NCBI RefSeq assembly: GCF_028561755.1
Contig: NZ_JAQQTD010000008.1
Span: 1 to 64,000, forward strand
Reading direction: 5' to 3'
Source: Altibacter sp. HG106
GTDB taxonomy: Bacteria; Bacteroidota; Bacteroidia; Flavobacteriales; Flavobacteriaceae
Length of the DNA: 64,000 bases
Positions 30,402-39,876 of the stretch are shown in pieces. A model generated the notes under the pieces. It saw nothing but the letters and a program-made list of their open reading frames with translations, made no database searches and was not told where the DNA came from. Position 1 is the first letter of the stretch. Each line of letters starts with the position of its first letter. The translations under genes and the position numbers were made by a program.

Positions 30402-31568
30402 TTAGGTGGCCGGTTTGTACTCCTTGCCGTCAATGACCATTTTCGCAATGATTTCCCGCAAGATCTCTGAGGTGCCCCCACCAATAGGCCCTAGCCTGCT
30501 ATCACGCAGTAAACGCGCCATAGGATACTCTTCCATATACCCGTAACCGCCCAATAACTGCAAACAATCGTAAGCAACCTCATCGGCTACTTTGGTTGAG
30601 ATTAGTTTCGACATGGTAGCCTCCTTCACGACGTAATTTCCTTCCTTCATTTGTTGTGCCACCGCGTAATTAAAGGTTTTGCACACTTCGGTTTCGGCGC
30701 TCATTTGTGCTACTTTATGACGCAAGGCTTGAAACTTGTCGATCGTTTTACCAAAGGCACTGCGTTCTTTCATATAGCCAATAGCGTATTCAATGGCCCA
30801 TTCGCTTCGAGCATGGGCATTGATACCCATGATCAATCGTTCTAGCGCGAAGTGTTGCATGATATACGCGAACCCTTGGTTTTCTTCCCCCATTAGGTTT
30901 TCCACTGGGATCTTTACATTATCAAAGGCAATTTCACCGGTGTCGCTAGCGCGCCATCCTAGCTTATCTAATTTTGTCGACGTAATTCCGTCGGCCTCCC
31001 GATCTACTACAAAAATGCTGATGCCTTTATTGCCGAGCTCGGGCTTGGTTTTCGCCGCCACGATCAGATAGTCGCTGTAAACTCCGTTGGTGATAAACGT
31101 CTTGGAGCCATTCAAAATATAATGATCTCCTTCCTTCACAGCCGTAGAACGCATGCCGCTTACATCGCTACCGCCAAAGGGCTCGGTAATGCACAAACAC
31201 CCAATCATCTCTCCAGAGATACTCGGACTCAAATATTTTTTCTTTTGTTTCTCATTACCTTCCTTATTCAAATGTGTCATTGCCAGATACGCGTGTGCCC
31301 ACATGGCGGCTGCGAAGCCTCCACTATTGATTTTTTGAAGTTCTTCTAAGAAGATCACCATGTAAAAGATATCCAAATCTAGTCCTCCATAGGTTTCAGG
31401 ATATGAAATTCCGAAGTAGCCCATCTCCCCCATCTTTTTCCAAACGGAACGATCGATAGTTCCGGTTTCTTCCCAGGTTTCAATATGGGGCACTACTTCT
31501 TTCTTTAAGAAATCTTGAAAACTCTTTCTGAAAAATTCGTGCTCTTCGGTAAAATAAGTACTATTCAT
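30402..31568 (-). CDS. Acyl-CoA dehydrogenase
   Basis: A 388-residue flavoenzyme that introduces a trans-2 double bond into acyl-CoA in fatty-acid or branched-chain breakdown. The order of N-terminal helical, beta (CLCITEPFGGSDVSGM) and C-terminal helical domains is clear. Other markers are the FAD and substrate segments (RSAFGKTIDKFQALRHK) and the C-terminal LLGGYGYMEEYPMARLLRD with GGTSEI. Chain-length preference cannot be read from the sequence. It lies 36 bases after the helix-hairpin-helix gene. Confidence 0.92.
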   Translation of the reverse strand: MNSTYFTEEHEFFRKSFQDFLKKEVVPHIETWEETGTIDRSVWKKMGEMGYFGISYPETYGGLDLDIFYMVIFLEELQKINSGGFAAAMWAHAYLAMTHLNKEGNEKQKKKYLSPSISGEMIGCLCITEPFGGSDVSGMRSTAVKEGDHYILNGSKTFITNGVYSDYLIVAAKTKPELGNKGISIFVVDREADGITSTKLDKLGWRASDTGEIAFDNVKIPVENLMGEENQGFAYIMQHFALERLIMGINAHARSEWAIEYAIGYMKERSAFGKTIDKFQALRHKVAQMSAETEVCKTFNYAVAQQMKEGNYVVKEATMSKLISTKVADEVAYDCLQLLGGYGYMEEYPMARLLRDSRLGPIGGGTSEILREIIAKMVIDGKEYKPAT

Positions 31569-31604
31569 AGCTATTCTTTGGGATTATGTCGTCGCTGCGG
31601 ACGA

Positions 31605-32474
31605 TTATTCAACAGACAAATATAATTGAAATACCCTTAATTGTCGGGCGGTCAAGCCTTCAATTTTATCCAACTCGGATAGGTCGCTAATCTCCTCACG
31701 CAGCTTACGGAACTCCCATACCGTTTTGGCCGTTTCAAACGAAATACCTGGTAAGGTGGCAAGGTCGGAAGCAGAAGCTGTATTGATATTTATCTTCGGA
31801 AGGGGTTTGGGGTCTTTCACCGTAAAACGCCTCAACACGTTGTTCACAACAGTATCATTCAATCCCCAGACCAGATACAATTGCCGCTCATCCGAAAATC
31901 CGCCAAGGCGTTCGCGAAATTCAATAATTCGTTTGCTAAAGGCAGGACCTATTCCGTACACTTCTTGTAACTGTGCTGTCGTCGCGCTGTTCAGGTCCAA
32001 ACGTTGATGTACCGGAATTTCAGTAGTATGATATTTTTTTACGGAAGTACGCCGCCGTTGGTTTACCCATTCAGGAAACTTGAAATAAGGTCGCAAAGTT
32101 TCTAGCAATGAGTCGGAAACTCCTGTCACCATCTGGAAATCGGATGCCGAATGAATCCATTTATCTTGCTTTCGGAACGCTTGCAGCCGATCCCAGGCTT
32201 CTGGTGACACGCCTAACACATACGCCCGGTAATCGGTCATGAAGTTCGGGTTGAACGGATAGATTTTTGGCGCCTTCTCTTTCTGTGCGACCCAACGTAG
32301 TGAATCTAATTCCTGTAGGGCTCGTTGTATTTCCGGCGACTCCGTTGTTAGAATGGGTTCCGACTCAAAGGAAGCGAAGGCCAGAAAGACCATGAGTCCT
32401 ATTAGGAGTACCACCAAAAACAACATCCCACGCTGCTGTCCTCTGGGGAGCAGCATGTGGGATGAAGGTTTCAT
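31605..32474 (-). CDS. Helix-hairpin-helix (ComEA-like) membrane-anchored protein
   Basis: A 289-residue protein with one N-terminal membrane span (MLFLVVLLIGLMVFLAF, about 16-33) and at least two ComEA-type helix-hairpin-helix modules in the second half (LDLNSATTAQLQEVYGIGP and ININTASASDLATLPGIS). ComEA proteins bind DNA during uptake. This one is longer than ComEA, and a role in competence is not certain. It lies 14 bases after the alanine symporter gene and may be co-transcribed with it. Confidence 0.8.
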   Translation of the reverse strand: MKPSSHMLLPRGQQRGMLFLVVLLIGLMVFLAFASFESEPILTTESPEIQRALQELDSLRWVAQKEKAPKIYPFNPNFMTDYRAYVLGVSPEAWDRLQAFRKQDKWIHSASDFQMVTGVSDSLLETLRPYFKFPEWVNQRRRTSVKKYHTTEIPVHQRLDLNSATTAQLQEVYGIGPAFSKRIIEFRERLGGFSDERQLYLVWGLNDTVVNNVLRRFTVKDPKPLPKININTASASDLATLPGISFETAKTVWEFRKLREEISDLSELDKIEGLTARQLRVFQLYLSVE

Positions 32475-32488
32475 ATGTTTATCTTGTT

Positions 32489-34114
32489 TTAGAGGTGTTT
32501 GTTGACATCGTCGGCGCCATCGCTAATCGCATCGGCTTTCTTCCGGATGGCATTCATATACTTGTTCAATTCCTTTCGCACGATAGGCGTCAATAGAATT
32601 ACCCCGATAATATTAGGAACTACCATCGCAAATATCATAGCGTCCGAGAAGTCAATTACAGATCCTAAACTAATGGATGCACCGATGATCACAAAAATCA
32701 GGAACAATACTTTGTACACCATATCGGTCACTCGTCCACGACCAAAAAGGTATTTCCATCCCTGCATTCCGTAGTAAGACCAGGATATCATGGTGGAGAA
32801 GGCAAACAGGATTACCGCTACGGTCAAAATAATAGAGAAATGTGGAATCACCGTATCGAATGCCGAGGCTGTAATTTCAACACCTTCGGTTATCGGGGTT
32901 CCGTATTCTAAGAACCCTGCGTCGTAATTGGTAATGATGATGACCAGCGCCGTCATCGTACAAATAACAACGGTATCTACAAACGGTTCAAGCAAGGCAA
33001 CAATTCCTTCGGAAGCAGGGTATTTGGTACGCACTGCAGAGTGTGCAATAGCCGCCGATCCAACTCCGGCTTCGTTGGAGAAGGCTCCCCTACGAATACC
33101 TTGAATCATCACGCCAATAAGTCCCCCCGCAATTCCAAGTCCGGAAAACGCACCTTCAAAGATCAATCCAAAGGCGTCATCGATAGCCGTATAGTTGGCA
33201 CCTAAAATGATAAGCGCTGCCAACACGTAGATTCCCGCCATGAAGGGTACAATCTTTTCAGTAACCGAAGCAATACGCTTAATTCCTCCAATGATAACAA
33301 CAGCTACAAGTACGGCCATCACAATTCCGAAGTACATCCCCGCATTGTCGTTTTGAAAGTCGAATAATTCTACAAACTGGGCAGCCGCCTGATTGGCCTG
33401 GAACATATTTCCACCACCAAACGACCCTCCTATCACGAAGATAGCAAAGAGTATCGCGAGCACTTTCCCTAGTCCGCCTGCACCTTTTTCTCCCAATCCT
33501 TTTTTCAAATAGTACATAGGTCCGCCATACACCGTTCCATCTTCACCTACATCGCGATATTTAACCCCGAGTGTACATTCTGCGAACTTCGAAGCCATTC
33601 CCAAAAGTCCCGCAACGATCATCCAGAAGGTTGCTCCCGGGCCTCCAATAGACAAGGCCACCGCCACTCCGGCAATATTCCCTAACCCAACGGTAGCCGA
33701 TAAGGCTGCCGTGAGCGCCTGAAAGTGGGATACTTCACCATCGGCGCTATCATCGCGAATGGTTTCAATAATATTTTCCCCTTCGTTGGGGGTTTGATCT
33801 CCGTAGAGCGTATCTACACCGTGTTTTTCAATGTCTTCATATTTTCCCTGAACCACCTTAATAGCCGTCAAAAACCCGGTAAAGTTGATCAGCTTAAAGT
33901 AAATGGTAAAGTATAGCGCACCTCCTATGAGAACGATAAGTACCCATGGAATTTGAAACTCTTCAGAAAAAGGAATTTCATAAAAGATCGCCTCTACGAA
34001 CCAACCGGTGTAATCGCTAAAAACGGCGTCAATTTTTTCTGAGGTAGAAACCTCTTGTGCAAATGTCAGTAAGGGAGAAAGTAATGCTACAAGTGAGAGA
34101 AGAAATTTCTTCAT
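32489..34114 (-). CDS. Sodium:alanine symporter (AGCS family)
   Basis: A 541-residue inner-membrane carrier taking up alanine or glycine with sodium. Family markers are TIYFKLINF, the ALSATVGLGNIAGVA block, and GIRRGAFSNEAGVGSAAIAHSA, which is very characteristic. About eleven hydrophobic helices are visible. The first 20 residues resemble a signal peptide (ending TFAQ), an extension often seen in Bacteroidota members. A TATTTTTTG-like sequence at 34159-34167 could be its promoter, but it is off consensus by one base in spacing. Confidence 0.92.
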   Translation of the reverse strand: MKKFLLSLVALLSPLLTFAQEVSTSEKIDAVFSDYTGWFVEAIFYEIPFSEEFQIPWVLIVLIGGALYFTIYFKLINFTGFLTAIKVVQGKYEDIEKHGVDTLYGDQTPNEGENIIETIRDDSADGEVSHFQALTAALSATVGLGNIAGVAVALSIGGPGATFWMIVAGLLGMASKFAECTLGVKYRDVGEDGTVYGGPMYYLKKGLGEKGAGGLGKVLAILFAIFVIGGSFGGGNMFQANQAAAQFVELFDFQNDNAGMYFGIVMAVLVAVVIIGGIKRIASVTEKIVPFMAGIYVLAALIILGANYTAIDDAFGLIFEGAFSGLGIAGGLIGVMIQGIRRGAFSNEAGVGSAAIAHSAVRTKYPASEGIVALLEPFVDTVVICTMTALVIIITNYDAGFLEYGTPITEGVEITASAFDTVIPHFSIILTVAVILFAFSTMISWSYYGMQGWKYLFGRGRVTDMVYKVLFLIFVIIGASISLGSVIDFSDAMIFAMVVPNIIGVILLTPIVRKELNKYMNAIRKKADAISDGADDVNKHL

Positions 34115-34210
34115 AGAATGTTTCAGTTTTGGAATTGGTTATCAAGGAAGGCAAGATGCAAAAAATAGTGGGCGTTTTCAAATTTTACCCGTTAAAAATT
34201 TAACATTTTG

Positions 34211-35224
34211 TTAAACATTGTATTGCATCTTCAAATTCTTTATTTGATTGGGACGTCCAATTAAAATAAGCTTCGAATCCTTTCGAACTATCAACGACGG
34301 CTCGGGATTAACTATATAATTTCCATCAGGTGATTTATACCCGATAATAGAACATCCGGTTTTTTTGCGAACATCCAAATCTTGAATCGCCATCTCCTTT
34401 CCGTGCGGGCACATTTTTTCAAAGGGTATTTGTTCTACATTGATACTGTCCTGCACGCCGGATACCGAAAGATTGTCTAAGAATTCCACCAGGTCGGGCG
34501 TAACGACTAAGTTAGCCATATGGTCTCCCCCAATTTTATCGGGCAAGATCACATTATCGGCTCCAGCCAGTTTCAGCTTTTGAAAACTGGTATCTTCCGT
34601 GGCCCGGCTAATGATCTTTAGTTTTGGATTGATTTGTCGTGCCGAAAGCACAATAAAAAGGTTATCGGCATCGCTGGGAAGCGCACAAATAAGGGAGTCT
34701 GCACGTTCGATACCGGCTTCCTTTAAGACGTCGTCTTCGATGGCGTTCCCTACCACAAAGAGTAAATCGTTATCGTCATCGCTGCGATCGGCCAAATCTT
34801 CGTCCATTTCGATGATTACGAAGTCCTTTTTGTAATCCTGAAGTTTTTGAACGGCTTGTTTACCATTGCGTCCATAGCCACATACCACTACATGCTGGCG
34901 TAAGGAATCGATCTTTTCTTTCACTTTTTTGCGTTTAAAGTTTCCAATTTCATTTTTGCTCAAGACGTATTCTGTAATAACCTTGATGGCGTAACCCACA
35001 ATAAAGATACTCGTTATGATCAAAATAGAGGTAAAGATCTTATCGGCGGTGCTTAAGGGCTGTACTTCCTTAAATCCAACGGTGGTCACCGTTATGATGG
35101 TCATGTAAATAGCATCGATCCACGAATATCCAGACAGCCATTTGAAGCCCATGGATCCCGCCAAAAAGACCAGTAACAATAGCGCAATGGCGCCCGTAAT
35201 GCGTGATCGAAAGATTCGTTTCAT
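34211..35224 (-). CDS. Potassium channel with RCK (TrkA) domain
   Basis: A 337-residue channel subunit. Two membrane helices (about 10-27 and 61-85) flank a pore loop with the filter TTVGF at 47-51, where Phe replaces the more usual Tyr. A Rossmann RCK_N domain (VVCGYGRNGKQAVQKL) and a C-terminal RCK_C domain follow. The plan matches MthK-type ligand-gated potassium channels. The start codon overlaps the PspC stop codon by four bases (ATGA), so the two genes are translationally coupled. Confidence 0.9.
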   Translation of the reverse strand: MKRIFRSRITGAIALLLLVFLAGSMGFKWLSGYSWIDAIYMTIITVTTVGFKEVQPLSTADKIFTSILIITSIFIVGYAIKVITEYVLSKNEIGNFKRKKVKEKIDSLRQHVVVCGYGRNGKQAVQKLQDYKKDFVIIEMDEDLADRSDDDNDLLFVVGNAIEDDVLKEAGIERADSLICALPSDADNLFIVLSARQINPKLKIISRATEDTSFQKLKLAGADNVILPDKIGGDHMANLVVTPDLVEFLDNLSVSGVQDSINVEQIPFEKMCPHGKEMAIQDLDVRKKTGCSIIGYKSPDGNYIVNPEPSLIVRKDSKLILIGRPNQIKNLKMQYNV

Positions 35225-35451
35225 AGATCAAAAACCGAAGTTCGTTTGGTGTAGATAAGATCTTTTAAACGCAGCCAAAAGGCCAAGGTAAGATACACCG
35301 CGAAACCCACACCTAGCGTTGCAAAAGAAACATAAATAAAAAACAGACGAACATTCTTCGCGCGCATCCCCAGACGTTCTGCGAGGCGAGAACACACGTA
35401 ATAGCCGCGTTTTTCCCAATAATGCCGAATGCGATATACCATGGTAAGCAT
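35221..35451 (-). CDS. PspC domain protein
   Basis: A 76-residue small membrane protein with the PspC fold: a short cytoplasmic part (YYVCSRLAERLGMRAKNVRL) and one hydrophobic helix (FFIYVSFATLGVGFAVYLTLAFW). PspC proteins sense envelope stress in some bacteria. The start may be three codons further in (35442). It overlaps the potassium-channel gene by four bases and follows the DUF2851 gene by 18, which suggests an operon. Confidence 0.85.
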   Translation of the reverse strand: MLTMVYRIRHYWEKRGYYVCSRLAERLGMRAKNVRLFFIYVSFATLGVGFAVYLTLAFWLRLKDLIYTKRTSVFDL

Positions 35452-35469
35452 ACTGCAAAGTACTATTTT

Positions 35470-36747
35470 TTATGCAGTAATCAATGCGTTTCCTACCGCA
35501 CAGTCCAGACATCTTTTTTTATCGCAATAGCGCGTTTTTAATTGTAGTAGCGCCTGACTTTCAACAGCGGTTCCGGCCTTCTTCCGAAGCTGCGCAAAGC
35601 GCTGTACCACACTATTTTTTTCGGGGGAAAGCTCTTCAAGAAATGAGAGGAGCGCGTCTCCCGCTTCATTCCCAAAACGTTGTTGATAACAGAACCGCAG
35701 GGGGGCTATCGTATTGATCAATAGTAAGGAACGGAAGGATATGGACGTCACCTTTTTCCGAGGCTTGGACGACGTTCCAAATTGATAGTGTGTATCCCAA
35801 TATTCACTTGCTGTCGCAAGCAGAAGTTTTATGGCTTCGGAAGGAGTTGTTGCCTCCATAAGTTCAGCAAACAGCCTGCCTTTTCGAGTGTATAAATCGG
35901 CTAATTGGGCCAATCGAAGAGTTGGAAAATTGGCCGGGCGCAATCGAAAGAATTGAGGAGTAATAATCCCTTCCGAAGTGATTCTGAATTTTCGTTTTTG
36001 GTAGGTATACGCTTCCGACAGCGCGACTACATAAGGATCTTCGGAAGGCAACGCTAATAATCCCGACTGCCCAAAAAATAACGCCTCTAATTCAAAAGAA
36101 GAAACCGCACATTTCTGAAGCACCGAAAAAGGTATCGACCTTGCGATGGATTGAAAGGCAGCGCCATTTAAATTTAACCCGAAGTTGGCGCACAGCATTT
36201 GAAACAACACCGCTTCCCAGTGGTTGTGATGTGTTTTGAGCTGTGCTTCGATGCGCTTGGATTTTTCTTCCATTCGCTCCAGGAATAATCGTTCTAACCA
36301 TGCTTTCCAGCGTACAGATGCCACGGTGGGTAACATTTCTTCACAGGGAATCCAACGACGTGGCTCCTCCAATAAATCGAGGTATTTTCTTAGGATGGAG
36401 GGGTTAACAAAATCAGTGAGCACTACCGTAGGGATCACCGAATTGTCTTCACGAAAAATTTCGACATCATGCTCCCATACCACATGCAATATGACAGTGT
36501 CGTAAGCGGCATCTTGTTGGTGTTGATGCTGGTACCAATACGAGCTTTTCACGTGAATTTCTACGGTGCCAGCCCACAGCGTCTCACCCAAGCGGAGGTG
36601 CGCGTTGAAAAAATCGGGGCCGGCCTGCTGATTGTGAATTCCGGGATAGATCACTTGCAGCGAAATTCCTTCTGAAGTACACAACCGGGACGTTTCAAAT
36701 TTTTGGTATTTCCATAAAAAATGAAGGAACTCTTCTGGTATTCTCAT
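35470..36747 (-). CDS. DUF2851 family protein
   Basis: A soluble protein of about 425 residues with the DUF2851 pattern: IPEEFLHFLWKYQKF at the start, then NQQAGPDFFNAHL, GTVEIHVKSSYW and HVVWEHD. The chain ends in a Cys cluster (CDKKRCLDCAVG). The GPDFFNA/EIH segment resembles a nuclease-like core, but no function is established. The start at 36747 (MRIPEEF) is chosen because family members begin there; an ATG at 36780 is possible. It follows the DUF202 gene by about 40 bases. Confidence 0.8.
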   Translation of the reverse strand: MRIPEEFLHFLWKYQKFETSRLCTSEGISLQVIYPGIHNQQAGPDFFNAHLRLGETLWAGTVEIHVKSSYWYQHQHQQDAAYDTVILHVVWEHDVEIFREDNSVIPTVVLTDFVNPSILRKYLDLLEEPRRWIPCEEMLPTVASVRWKAWLERLFLERMEEKSKRIEAQLKTHHNHWEAVLFQMLCANFGLNLNGAAFQSIARSIPFSVLQKCAVSSFELEALFFGQSGLLALPSEDPYVVALSEAYTYQKRKFRITSEGIITPQFFRLRPANFPTLRLAQLADLYTRKGRLFAELMEATTPSEAIKLLLATASEYWDTHYQFGTSSKPRKKVTSISFRSLLLINTIAPLRFCYQQRFGNEAGDALLSFLEELSPEKNSVVQRFAQLRKKAGTAVESQALLQLKTRYCDKKRCLDCAVGNALITA

Positions 36748-36785
36748 AGGTTCGAAACGGGGAGTCGTTTCACGAAACAAGTAAC

Positions 36786-37136
36786 CTAAACCGATTCACC
36801 GGATCCCGAAGGGTCTTCTGTAATAGTATCGGTAAACAAAATACGATTCCACTTATGCAAGCGGCGTGACAGCGACACGTAGCGAACAATTCCAACCATA
36901 AGAAATATCACACACACTACTAAGGCCACATATCCCAACCACTGAATTTGCTTAAATTCCTCTAATTGCAATAACGCCAATCCCCCCAAAAGTAAATATA
37001 AGGAAGCTCGAATATAGGCCAAAAGAGTACGTTCATTGGCAAGTTTGGTACGTTCTAAAGCCAAGATCTCACGCGTATTTACCGGCACCGGTTTGGTGCG
37101 CAAATACTTAAAGAGTTTTTTCGCTTGACGTTTCAT
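36786..37136 (-). CDS. DUF202 family membrane protein
   Basis: A 116-residue protein with the DUF202 signature (LALERTKLANERTLLAYIRASL) and two hydrophobic helices (SLYLLLGGLALLQL and WLGYVALVVCVIFLMVGIV). The N terminus is basic and cytoplasmic. Members are small inner-membrane proteins of unclear role. It precedes the DUF2851 gene on the same strand and follows a terminator. Confidence 0.85.
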   Translation of the reverse strand: MKRQAKKLFKYLRTKPVPVNTREILALERTKLANERTLLAYIRASLYLLLGGLALLQLEEFKQIQWLGYVALVVCVIFLMVGIVRYVSLSRRLHKWNRILFTDTITEDPSGSGESV

Positions 37137-37149
37137 TCATTTAAAAGTA

Positions 37150-37173
37150 CAAAAAATCCCGCCGAGGCGGGAT
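37150..37173 (-). terminator. Terminator after the cystathionine beta-synthase gene
   Basis: ATCCCGC and GCGGGAT form a 7-bp stem with a 4-base loop (37156-37173). It is followed by six T's on the minus strand, directly downstream of the stop codon at 37183. Confidence 0.85.
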
Positions 37174-37182
37174 GCTATTTTT

Positions 37183-38541
37183 TTAAAGTGAACTGATGAT
37201 ATCGTGTTTTGTGATAATATGATATTTGTCATCCCCTAAATGCACCAAGACCGCATTGTTTTCTTTGTGGATCAATTTGCTCACCTCTTCAATGGAGGTG
37301 GATTTTTCCACAATAGGAAACGGCTCATGCATTACTTCTTTGATGGGAAGGTCTGCAACATTCTTATCGGCTAAATAGCGTCGTAGCAAATCGGTTTCGT
37401 CCAACGCTCCAACGATACCATTAGTATCTTCCACAGGAATTTGAGAGATCTTATATTTCTTCATCCGCTCGATGGCATGGGAAACTAATTCACCAACCTT
37501 CACCGTAACAAGTGGTTTGTCTTTATGATTGTTGATCAAATCTTCGGCATGTACAACCTTGTCTTCAATAAATCCGCGCTCTCGCATCCAGTCGTCGTTG
37601 AACATCTTCCCGACGTATCGACTTCCATGATCATGAAATAAAACCACCACCACATCGTCTTCAGAAAAATGCTCCTTTAATTGTAACACACCTTTGATGG
37701 CCGCTCCGGCGGAATTCCCTAAGAACATTCCTTCTTCTTTGGAGAGCTTTTGTGTGTAGATGGCCGCATCTTTATCGGTTACTTTCGTAAATCCATCAAT
37801 AATATCGAAATTTACATTGGCCGGTAGGATGTCTTCGCCAATTCCTTCAGTGATGTACGAATAGATTTCGTTCTCATCAAACTCACCAGTTTCGTGGTAT
37901 TTTTTAAAAACACTTCCATAGGTATCGACACCCCAAACCTTTACGTTCGGGTTTTGTTCTTTTAAATACTTCCCTACGCCGCTGATGGTACCTCCGGTAC
38001 CTACTCCCACTACAAAATGGGTGACTTTTCCTTCGGTCTGCTTCCAGATCTCGGGACCGGTACTTTCGTAATGCGCCTTGGTATTGCTAGGGTTGTCATA
38101 CTGGTTCACGTACCAGCTGTTGGGTGTTTCTTCGGCTAGTCGTTTGGACACCGAGTAATACGAACGCGGATCATCCGGTTCTACATCGGTTGGGCACACC
38201 ACCACTTTACTTCCCACAGCTCGAAGGATGTCCATTTTTTCCTTACTTTGCTTATCGCTCATCACGCACACCAATTTGTATCCTTTTACGATCGCTGCGA
38301 GCGCGAGACCCATTCCGGTATTTCCAGAGGTCCCTTCAATAATGGTACCCCCAGGTTTTAGTCGGCCATCCGCTTCTGCATCTTCGATCATTTGCAGCGC
38401 CATTCGGTCTTTCACCGAATTTCCGGGATTAAAGGTTTCGTATTTAGCCAACACCAAACAAGGTAATTCTTTGGTAAGGGCATTCATTTTCACCAAAGGA
38501 GTATTTCCTATGGTTCCTAAGATATTTTCAGCGTATTCCAT
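37183..38541 (-). CDS. Cystathionine beta-synthase-type PLP enzyme with CBS pair
   Basis: A 452-residue enzyme of the cysteine synthase fold with a C-terminal pair of CBS domains (about 335-452). The PLP lysine lies in NPGNSVKDRMAL and the phosphate loop in GTSGNTGMG. The CBS pair suggests cystathionine beta-synthase (serine plus homocysteine) with allosteric control, though O-acetylserine use cannot be excluded. The start at 38541 is preferred over an ATG at 38562 because the latter lies at the promoter box and before the likely transcription start. Confidence 0.88.
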   Translation of the reverse strand: MEYAENILGTIGNTPLVKMNALTKELPCLVLAKYETFNPGNSVKDRMALQMIEDAEADGRLKPGGTIIEGTSGNTGMGLALAAIVKGYKLVCVMSDKQSKEKMDILRAVGSKVVVCPTDVEPDDPRSYYSVSKRLAEETPNSWYVNQYDNPSNTKAHYESTGPEIWKQTEGKVTHFVVGVGTGGTISGVGKYLKEQNPNVKVWGVDTYGSVFKKYHETGEFDENEIYSYITEGIGEDILPANVNFDIIDGFTKVTDKDAAIYTQKLSKEEGMFLGNSAGAAIKGVLQLKEHFSEDDVVVVLFHDHGSRYVGKMFNDDWMRERGFIEDKVVHAEDLINNHKDKPLVTVKVGELVSHAIERMKKYKISQIPVEDTNGIVGALDETDLLRRYLADKNVADLPIKEVMHEPFPIVEKSTSIEEVSKLIHKENNAVLVHLGDDKYHIITKHDIISSL

Positions 38542-38559
38542 TCTGTAAATTTGCGGGCG

Positions 38560-38590
38560 CAAAGATACCGCTATTTCCTATGGTCTGCAA
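38560..38590 (-). promoter_or_regulatory. Promoter of the cystathionine beta-synthase gene
   Basis: On the minus strand TTG (38590-38588), a 20-base spacer and TATCTTTG (38567-38560) form a full Bacteroidota promoter. Transcription would start near 38553, just before the chosen ATG. Confidence 0.75.
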
Positions 38591-38630
38591 GTTCAAGAAG
38601 TGCAATTAACCTTTCCGTAGAGCGATCAAC

Positions 38631-39866
38631 CTACTCGAAACGAATGGCTTTCACAGGAGATATTTTTGAAATGATAAACGAGGGTATCAGCAACATCAGC
38701 AAGCACAACACGAAGGTGCCCGCATTGAGCAGCAAGACATAACTCACATCCAAATAAACCGGAGCTTCGGTTACGTAATAAGTATCAGGATCGAGCGGAA
38801 AGAACTTTCCGTATTTCTGAAGAAGTAATAAACCGATACCAATTACATTTCCCCAGAACAGCCCAACTCCAATAAGATACATGGCATTGTACAAAAACAC
38901 TTTCCGAATACTCCAGTCGGAACTGCCCAAAGCCTTTAAGATTCCGATCATTTGAGTACGTTCCAAGATAAGGACTAACAAGGCGGTGATCATGTTGATT
39001 CCTGCCACCAGAATCATTATACCGATAATGAGCGCGATGTTGAAGTCGAAAAGATCGAGCCATTCAAAAATCGAATAGTATTTATCCCGGATGGTTTGCA
39101 TATCGAGGTCGCTTCCCGTCTCGTTATATACCTTCATACCAATTTCGCCCACGCGGTCAAAATCATCCACCAGCAATTCGAAGGCCCCAATTTGGTCATC
39201 CTCCCATCGGTTCAACAATTGAATATGCCGCAAGTCTCCAATCACAAATTGCTCATCAAATTCTTGGAATCCGCTGCTATAGATCCCTACAATATCAAAG
39301 CCACGACTGCGTATCTTATTCGAAGATTCTTCATCAAAAAAATGCGTTGTTATGCGATCTCCCAATTGCAGTTGAAGTCGGTTTGCCAGATAAGACGACA
39401 GTAATACCTCGTTCGAAATCGCTCCGGAATAGTCCGGCAGCGTTCCTTCCACCAAAAAGTCTTCAAAAGCATCCCAGTGATAGTCTGTGGCCACTCCTTT
39501 CAAGACAATGCCTTCGAAGTCGGTTTCTGTTCTGATGACGCCTCCTTTAAGTGCCATCACCTGAATGTGTGTTACTTCCGGTACGGCGGTGAAGTCGGGA
39601 TAAAAATCTTGCTCCCTGGAAATCGGAATTTGCGAATCGTTCGAAAAATTGGTGTCGTAATTTGAAATGATGATGTCTCCTTGAAAGGCCGAAACCTTTT
39701 CCCGAATCTTTTTTTGTAAGCCCACTCCCGTCGCTATAGAAATCAGCATCATAATCAACCCTAACGCAATTGCGACGATCGCAATTTTTATAATTGGGGC
39801 TGAAACGCTACTTTTATATTCCTTGGCTGCAATGATGCGCCGGGCGATAAAATATTCGAAATTCAC
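38631..39866 (-). CDS. ABC transporter permease, LolC/LolE-FtsX-like
   Basis: A protein of about 411 residues with one N-terminal helix (IKIAIVAIALGLIMMLISIATG), a periplasmic MacB-type domain and three C-terminal helices. The segment GIMILVAGINMITALLVLILERTQMIGILKALGSS is typical of LolC/LolE, the permeases that release lipoproteins to the outer membrane. No ATPase gene adjoins it. The GTG start at 39866 (NFEYFIARRI) is chosen because the family begins there and because a TATTTTTG box lies 28 bases upstream, beyond which the ATG at 39926 would fall. Confidence 0.85.
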   Translation of the reverse strand: MNFEYFIARRIIAAKEYKSSVSAPIIKIAIVAIALGLIMMLISIATGVGLQKKIREKVSAFQGDIIISNYDTNFSNDSQIPISREQDFYPDFTAVPEVTHIQVMALKGGVIRTETDFEGIVLKGVATDYHWDAFEDFLVEGTLPDYSGAISNEVLLSSYLANRLQLQLGDRITTHFFDEESSNKIRSRGFDIVGIYSSGFQEFDEQFVIGDLRHIQLLNRWEDDQIGAFELLVDDFDRVGEIGMKVYNETGSDLDMQTIRDKYYSIFEWLDLFDFNIALIIGIMILVAGINMITALLVLILERTQMIGILKALGSSDWSIRKVFLYNAMYLIGVGLFWGNVIGIGLLLLQKYGKFFPLDPDTYYVTEAPVYLDVSYVLLLNAGTFVLCLLMLLIPSFIISKISPVKAIRFE

Positions 39867-39876
39867 TAGGCTGTTT

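Noticed and set aside
37183-38562. Start of the cystathionine beta-synthase gene at 38562.
   Set aside because: The ATG lies within the TATCTTTG promoter region and before the likely transcription start. The shorter start keeps the conserved N terminus.
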